Shown one piece after another: positions 53,800 through 57,879 of a stretch of DNA of 57,879 nucleotides. Under the pieces are notes generated by a model. The model was not told the origin of the DNA, did no database searches, and was given only the letters and a program-made list of their open reading frames with translations. Numbering within the stretch: the stretch's first letter is position 1; every line of letters begins with the position of its first letter. The stretch is from Novacetimonas maltaceti (GTDB taxonomy: Bacteria > Pseudomonadota > Alphaproteobacteria > Acetobacterales > Acetobacteraceae). Position numbers and translations under genes: made by a program. The stretch spans positions 1-57,879 of the forward strand of contig NZ_POTC01000018.1 in the NCBI RefSeq assembly GCF_002906255.1, read 5' to 3'.

Positions 53800-54533
53800 T
53801 GCATGTTTCCGTTGAACTGATCCCCCGCGATACCGAAACGCTGCTGCGTGACGCGGCGGAGGTCCGGTCGTGCTTCCCCCTTGCGGACATGATCAACATT
53901 CCCGACCTGCTGCGCTTTCCCCTGCGCAGTTGGGACGCGGCGGCGCTGGTCCGCCCGCATTTCCCCAATGTGATCCCGCACATCCGGGCCATCGACATTG
54001 CCCCCGACGCGCCCCTGCCGGGCGTGGGGCAGGAGGGGCTGGAGGCGGTGCTGGTGGTGCAGGGCGATCCGCCATCGGACCTGCGGCACCTGACCTATCC
54101 CAACACGACCGAAAGCATCATCCGCCGTTACCGTGCGGAGGCCCCGCACCTGTCGGTCTATGCCGCGTTCGACCCGTACCGCCGCGCGCCGTATGAGGAA
54201 ATGGAGGCGATCGCGCGCAAGAAGGAGGCCGGGGCCGCCGGGTTCTTCACGCAGCCGATCTTTGACATGCGCATGCTGGACCTGTGCATGAACTGGCTGC
54301 ATGGGGAAAATGTGTTCTGGGGGATCTCCCCGGTGGTCGGCCCGCGTTCGCGTTCCTACTGGGAGACGACGAACCATGTCATCTTCCCCCATGATTTCGA
54401 ACCGACGATGGAGGCGAACATCGCCTTCGCCCGGCAGATGATGCACGCGGTGCGCGCGCAGGGGGGGAATGTCTACCTCATGCCGCTGCGGGTGAACCTG
54501 CAGCGGTATCTCGTGCCGCTGTGTGACGTCTGA
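53799..54533 (+). CDS. metF: Short methylenetetrahydrofolate reductase-like protein
   Basis: A 244-residue protein of the MTHFR family, about 50 residues shorter than typical MetF. MHVSVELIPR holds the conserved N-terminal Glu6, AVLVVQGDPPSD the folate/FAD block, and AGAAGFFTQPIFD is characteristic. WGISPVVGPRSRSYWETTN is unusual. Loss of part of the barrel could mean a different partner or a different substrate; it is translationally coupled to folD, which favours a true folate role. ATG 53799 overlaps the folD stop; GTG 53796 is possible. It ends 14 bp before palindromic element G. Confidence 0.85.
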
Positions 54534-54547
54534 AAAGGATAAGTGAT

Positions 54548-54625
54548 AAAAGTTTTTGGGTGCCGCCTTTTTTTAAAAGGCGGCGTTCTTTGAAGCTTTT
54601 TGAAAAAAGCTTCACCAAAAACTTT
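54548..54625. repeat. Palindromic intergenic element, copy G
   Basis: A 78-bp copy in reverse orientation (like B) between the convergent metF and NUDIX genes. GCCGCCTTTTTTTAAAAGGC comes first, then GAAGCTTTTTGAAAAAAGC, within AAAAGTTTTTGGGTG and CACCAAAAACTTT. It can end transcription from both sides. Confidence 0.9.
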
Positions 54626-54692
54626 CAATCTTCTCCAATAACCTCTGGCTCGTATGGCCTGCGGCTTCTTGCCGCACCAGACGTGGCAGGTG

Positions 54693-55277
54693 TCAGATCC
54701 AGCCCTGCGTGCGGATCAGGCCGAAGGCGGCGATGGTGACCATGCAGGTGATGCGCCCGTCGCGGATCATCGCCTCCATCTCCTCCAGCGCGACCTTGTG
54801 GCAGGTGATGTCTTCTTCCGTGTCCTCGCGCGCGCTCGGCCCCTGCGTCAGTCCGGTGGCAAGGTAGGCGCGGCCTTTCTGCGTGGTGTATCCCGCGCCC
54901 TGGTACATCAGGCCGGCGTCGCGCATGGTTTCGGCCAGAAGGCCCGTCTCCTCGCGCAGTTCGCCGCGCGCCACGTCTTCGGCGCTGGCGTCGGGGCGGG
55001 TTTCCCACATGCCCATCGGCAGTTCCCACATCCGCTGCTTGATGGGGTAGCGGTATTGCTGGATCAGCGTGACGAAGCGTCTGCCGTCTTCTTCCCACAG
55101 GGGCAGGATGACGACGAAATCCCCGCGTTCGACCACGCCATACAGTCCCTTGCGGCCATTGGGACGGATGATGATGTCCTCCCGCAGGCGTGTCCACGGG
55201 TTTTCATAGGCAAGGCGGCTTGATACGGTGACGAAGCCGCCCGCGTCGGGCGTGGGGTCATGGGGCGTGTCGGTCAT
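54693..55277 (-). CDS. NUDIX hydrolase, ADP-ribose pyrophosphatase-like
   Basis: A 194-residue hydrolase of nucleoside diphosphate compounds. The Nudix box spans about residues 89-113, with GELREETGLL as its core; the Arg that usually precedes the first Glu is Gly105 here. The preceding VTLIQQYRYPIKQRMWELP is typical of ADP-ribose pyrophosphatases that clear ADP-ribose. It converges on metF with element G between them and is divergent from the MFS gene. ATG 55277 is clear. The exact substrate is not readable. Confidence 0.88.
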   Translation of the reverse strand: MTDTPHDPTPDAGGFVTVSSRLAYENPWTRLREDIIIRPNGRKGLYGVVERGDFVVILPLWEEDGRRFVTLIQQYRYPIKQRMWELPMGMWETRPDASAEDVARGELREETGLLAETMRDAGLMYQGAGYTTQKGRAYLATGLTQGPSAREDTEEDITCHKVALEEMEAMIRDGRITCMVTIAAFGLIRTQGWI

Positions 55278-55319
55278 GATGGCGTGCGGGCCTGCTGTCC
55301 TGTTGGCGGGATGACGTCG

Positions 55320-55347
55320 GGACAGGTTATATGTTACGTACCTGTCC
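55320..55347. promoter_or_regulatory. Palindromic candidate operator
   Basis: GGACAGGT (55320-55327) and ACCTGTCC (55340-55347) form an 8-bp inverted repeat around TATATGTTACGT. It lies 43 bp before the NUDIX start and 184 bp before the MFS start, where an operator of a dimeric regulator would be expected. The remaining bases of the 253-bp gap show no gene. Confidence 0.4.
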
Positions 55348-55530
55348 TGCCAACCATGACGCGCACCGCGTTATGTGCATGGGTCACGCGCTTGTTTTGC
55401 CTGCGTCATGCCCGTTACTGGTATTGCGTCACGGTGTCGCCATCGTGTCCGTCCATGCGGGCGCGCAGGCGTGGCCTGTATCGCACTGGCCCCTGTCCCG
55501 CATATCCCCAGTCGGAGTTTCGATCGCATC

Positions 55531-56727
55531 ATGACCCTGCCGCAGACGTCCACGGCGTCACCAACACGGCGGATTCTGGCCGTCGTCCTGTTCAACCTGC
55601 TGTGTTACATCGATATCGGGCTGCCGATGGCGGTCATCCCGGTCTTTGTGCACCAGGTGCTGGGATACAACACGGTCATCGCGGGTTTCGCCGTATCGCT
55701 GCAATATCTCGCGACCTTTGCCTCTCGCGCGTCGGCGGGGCAGGCGGCGGACCGGCGCGGGGCGAAACCGGCCGTGGTGATCGGCCTTGTGGTCTGCACG
55801 CTGTCGGGCGTGATGCTGATGACATCGGGCCTGTTGCGCCACTATGCCGCGCTGTCGGCCTTGATGCTGATCTTCAGCCGCGTCTTCCTTGGCGTGGGGG
55901 AAAGCTGGACCGCTACCGGCGCGATCATGTGGAACATCGGCCGCGTGGGGGCCACGCGCACCGCGCAGGTGATTTCATGGAATGGTGTGACCTCCTATGG
56001 CGGGATCGCGCTTGGCGCGCCGATCGGGCAGATGCTTTCGGGGCTGCCGCTGCCTTATGGCGGGCTGGTGCTGGTGGGGCTTTTGTCGGCGCTGCTGCCC
56101 TTCATCGGGTTCCTGATGGCGCTGGGCTACGAACCCGTGGCTCCCGTCGTGCACAAGGGGCCGCCCACGCCGTTTCGCACCGTTTTCTGGCGGGTGCTGC
56201 CGCATGGGGTGGTGCTGGCGTGCGGGTCGGTCGGGTTCGGCACCATCTCGTCATGCCTTGCGCTGTTTTTCGCGCACCAGAACTGGAATGGTGCCGCTAT
56301 CGCGCTGGCGGCGTTCGGGATCGTGTTCGTGCTGGTGCGCTTTGTCTTCGCGCGGCAGATCGACCGTCGCGGCGGGCTGATCGTGGCGCTGATTTCCCTG
56401 ATTGTGGAGACGATCGGCCTGCTGGTGCTGTGGCGCTGTTCTGGCGTGTTCATGGCCGATGTGGGCGCGGCCCTGACGGGGGCGGGATTCTCGCTCGTGT
56501 TCCCGGCACTGGGCGTGCTGGCGGTCGCACGGGTCGGGCCGGAAAACCGTGGCGCGGCCCTTGGCGCGTTTTCGGTGTTCCTTGATATCGCGGTGGGCCT
56601 GTCGGGGCCTCTGCTTGGCCTTGTCATCCAGACGATGGGATATGGCGCGTTGTTCATGGTGTCCGCACTGTTTACGCTGGCGGGTGTCGGGACCACGATC
56701 CTCCTGCAGCGCCAGGCGCGTGCATGA
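55531..56727 (+). CDS. MFS transporter
   Basis: A 398-residue inner-membrane protein with about twelve hydrophobic segments. AGQAADRRGAKPAVV matches the MFS loop-2/3 motif, and RQIDRRGGLI is its counterpart in the second half. The overall pattern resembles YhhS/YfcJ-type sugar or drug efflux carriers. ATG 55531 is the first start that gives a normal MFS N-terminus; GGAG lies 13 bases ahead. Another 52 codons upstream are open but Cys/Arg rich and not transporter-like. It is followed by the LOG-family gene 50 bp later. The substrate is unknown. Confidence 0.9.
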   Translation: MTLPQTSTASPTRRILAVVLFNLLCYIDIGLPMAVIPVFVHQVLGYNTVIAGFAVSLQYLATFASRASAGQAADRRGAKPAVVIGLVVCTLSGVMLMTSGLLRHYAALSALMLIFSRVFLGVGESWTATGAIMWNIGRVGATRTAQVISWNGVTSYGGIALGAPIGQMLSGLPLPYGGLVLVGLLSALLPFIGFLMALGYEPVAPVVHKGPPTPFRTVFWRVLPHGVVLACGSVGFGTISSCLALFFAHQNWNGAAIALAAFGIVFVLVRFVFARQIDRRGGLIVALISLIVETIGLLVLWRCSGVFMADVGAALTGAGFSLVFPALGVLAVARVGPENRGAALGAFSVFLDIAVGLSGPLLGLVIQTMGYGALFMVSALFTLAGVGTTILLQRQARA

Positions 56728-56777
56728 GGGCGCGGCCCTGATATCCATCGCCATGATTTGTGGGAGACTGCTCTGAT

Positions 56778-57362
56778 ATGTCCATTTCCTCGGCCGCTGT
56801 ATTCTGTGGATCGCGCTTTGGCGTGCGGCCTGAATTCCACGACGCCGCCACGGAACTTGGCGCATGCCTTGGCCAGGCGGGGATCCGCCTGGTCTATGGC
56901 GGGGGGCATGTCGGCCTGATGGGGGCCGTGGCCGACGCGACGCTGAAGGCCGGGGGACGGGTGACGGGGATCATCCCCGCATTCCTGCATGACCGCGAAG
57001 TCATGCATGAAGGGGTGACGGACCTGACGGTCACGACCTCCATGCATGAACGCAAGGCGCTGATGTTCTCGAAATCCGATGTCTTCGTGGTGATGCCCGG
57101 CGGCCTTGGCACCTTTGACGAGACGATCGAGATCATGACGTGGCGTCAGTTGAAACAGCATGACAAGCCGATCTTCATCGTCAACATCGCGGGTTGGGCG
57201 GGGCCGCTGCTGGCCATGATCGAATCCGCGATCGAAAATGGATTCGCATCGCCGAGCGTGCGTCGCCTGTTCCATGTGGTCGATGATGTACCTGCCCTGA
57301 TGCGCGCGCTGCATGGCGCGGCTACCCCCGATGGCGGCAACGTCAACGTCGATCATTTCTGA
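56778..57362 (+). CDS. LOG-family nucleoside monophosphate phosphoribohydrolase
   Basis: A 194-residue Rossmann-fold enzyme of the LOG (TIGR00730) family, which cleaves the base from nucleoside 5'-monophosphates; in plants and some bacteria the product is an active cytokinin. The signature PGGLGTFDE (P-G-G-x-G-T-x-x-E) is intact, with VFCGSRFGVRPEF at the N-terminus, YGGGHVGLMGAVADA and MHERKALM. ATG 56778 is used with GGGAG upstream. It lies 50 bp after the MFS gene and may share its transcript; whether the transporter exports the product is open. Confidence 0.93.
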   Translation: MSISSAAVFCGSRFGVRPEFHDAATELGACLGQAGIRLVYGGGHVGLMGAVADATLKAGGRVTGIIPAFLHDREVMHEGVTDLTVTTSMHERKALMFSKSDVFVVMPGGLGTFDETIEIMTWRQLKQHDKPIFIVNIAGWAGPLLAMIESAIENGFASPSVRRLFHVVDDVPALMRALHGAATPDGGNVNVDHF

Positions 57363-57379
57363 AAAGACGCCTCTCCCCC

Positions 57380-57408
57380 TTGCGGAACGCGCCAGACCCC
57401 TGTATAGC
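57380..57408 (+). promoter_or_regulatory. Promoter of tRNA-Pro
   Basis: TTGCGG (57380-57385) and TATAGC (57403-57408) with a 17-bp spacer, ending 10 bp before the tRNA. Transcription would begin around 57415, just ahead of the mature 5' end. Confidence 0.55.
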
Positions 57409-57418
57409 CGCCTCCAGA

Positions 57419-57495
57419 CGGAGTGTAGCTCAGCTTGGTAGAGCACTGTGTTCGGGACGCAGGGGCCGGAGGTTCGAATCCTCTCACTCCGACCA
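57419..57495 (+). tRNA. tRNA-Pro (CGG)
   Basis: Seventy-seven bases including an encoded CCA. Acceptor CGGAGTG pairs with CACTCCG. D-arm GCTC/GAGC, anticodon arm CTGTG-TTCGGGA-CGCAG (anticodon CGG), T-arm GGAGG TTCGAAT CCTCT. The first C of the acceptor is typical of bacterial tRNA-Pro. No integrase or attachment duplication is visible in the 263 bp to its right. Confidence 0.97.
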
Positions 57496-57758
57496 GCCCT
57501 GTTTTTACAGCGGACTGGTCAGGACGCCTTATAGAGGCGCCGCCTTCGGGCGATATTTCCCGCCAGAAAATCATGCCTGAAATTATTGGATATGTGCCCC
57601 CTCGCGCAGGGGGGCGTATTCTCCCATATTGATGCGGATACGCATGCGGTCCCCGTGCGTCGCGCGCATGGGACGGAATGTAACATATCGATAGGATCCT
57701 GTGCCGTATCGGGGCGCATTTGCGGGGCATGGTGCCCCTGGCGAGGGAGGAACTGGGA

Positions 57759-57879
57759 ATGAAACGCTTTCTTCTGGCTGGCGTAGCACTGGCCCTGGCC
57801 GGGGGTATGGTCATTGGTGGTCCCGCGCCCGCCGATGCCCGTGGCGGCGGGGGTGGCGGTTTCCGTGGCGGCGGTGGCG
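57759..57879 (+). CDS. Gly-rich secreted protein, cut by the window edge
   Basis: ATG 57759 opens a frame of 40 codons that runs off the right edge. GGAGG lies 7-12 bases upstream. The first residues MKRFLLAGVALALAGGMVIG form a signal peptide, with a likely cut after PAPADA, followed by RGGGGGGFRGGG. It looks like a small envelope or secreted Gly-rich protein. Nothing more can be said without the rest. Confidence 0.65.
   Translation, partial: MKRFLLAGVALALAGGMVIGGPAPADARGGGGGGFRGGGG

Noticed and set aside
57572-57631. A 19-codon frame after tRNA-Pro beginning MPEIIGYVPPRAGG
   Set aside because: No ribosome binding site; it spans a GC-rich inverted repeat, so a coding role is not supported.
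57419-57758. tRNA-Pro as integration site of a genomic island
   Set aside because: No integrase gene and no copy of the tRNA 3' end were found within the window to the right.

Overview
The window looks like a chromosomal segment of a high-GC alphaproteobacterium. Family-level resemblance of the proteins and the gene order mnmE-mnmG-rsmG-parA-parB point to an acetic acid bacterium (Acetobacteraceae, perhaps Komagataeibacter or a relative). This is inference from reading the sequence; no database was searched. About fifty genes, two tRNAs (Lys-CTT, Pro-CGG), two parS sites and a family of about 80-bp palindromic intergenic repeats can be supported.

Layout. 1-69 is the 5' end of a transposase gene running off the left edge. 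123-1817 is a secreted protein with a phage-fibre-like C-terminus. 1995-11593 is a surface-glycan cluster: a small protein made of NPDV-type repeats, two approximately 1000-residue proteins that each combine a GT2 glycosyltransferase with a GT4-like half, an FkbH-like HAD protein and a GT2. The last two genes are visibly AT-richer than their surroundings. 11787-18838 is housekeeping: rho, corA, trpB-trpA-accD-folC. 19103-29371 is a second surface-polysaccharide region: a GT4 gene, a 2.3-kb direct duplication carrying two mosaic 712-residue glycosyltransferases, then hldE, an AGE-family epimerase and hldD for ADP-heptose. 29409-36527 holds a quinone oxidoreductase, an alkyltransferase, then mnmE-mnmG-rsmG-parA-parB. 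Perfect parS palindromes lie inside mnmE and rsmG, so the origin of replication is probably not far away.

36750-47609 holds tRNA-Lys, a YnfA-like membrane protein, a DUF4214-FkbM methyltransferase, malic enzyme, a histidine phosphatase, an uncharacterised large PLP enzyme, an RluA-type pseudouridine synthase and ftsK. 47723-57879 holds rsmD, an RluB-type pseudouridine synthase and a class-I glutamine amidotransferase on the minus strand; a hidden 44-residue ORF; tadA, a DegP-type protease, folD-metF, a NUDIX hydrolase, an MFS transporter, a LOG-family phosphoribohydrolase, tRNA-Pro, and the start of a Gly-rich secreted protein cut by the right edge.

How the genes work together. The glycosyltransferases, FkbH, FkbM and heptose genes suggest the window contributes to building and decorating LPS or exopolysaccharide. 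The parAB/parS/ftsK set serves chromosome segregation. mnmE, mnmG, rsmG, tadA, rsmD and the two pseudouridine synthases modify tRNA or rRNA. folC, folD and metF belong to one-carbon folate metabolism. The most distinctive non-coding signal is the palindromic element seen at six gene ends (8492, 11614, 36945, 41648, 52674, 54548).
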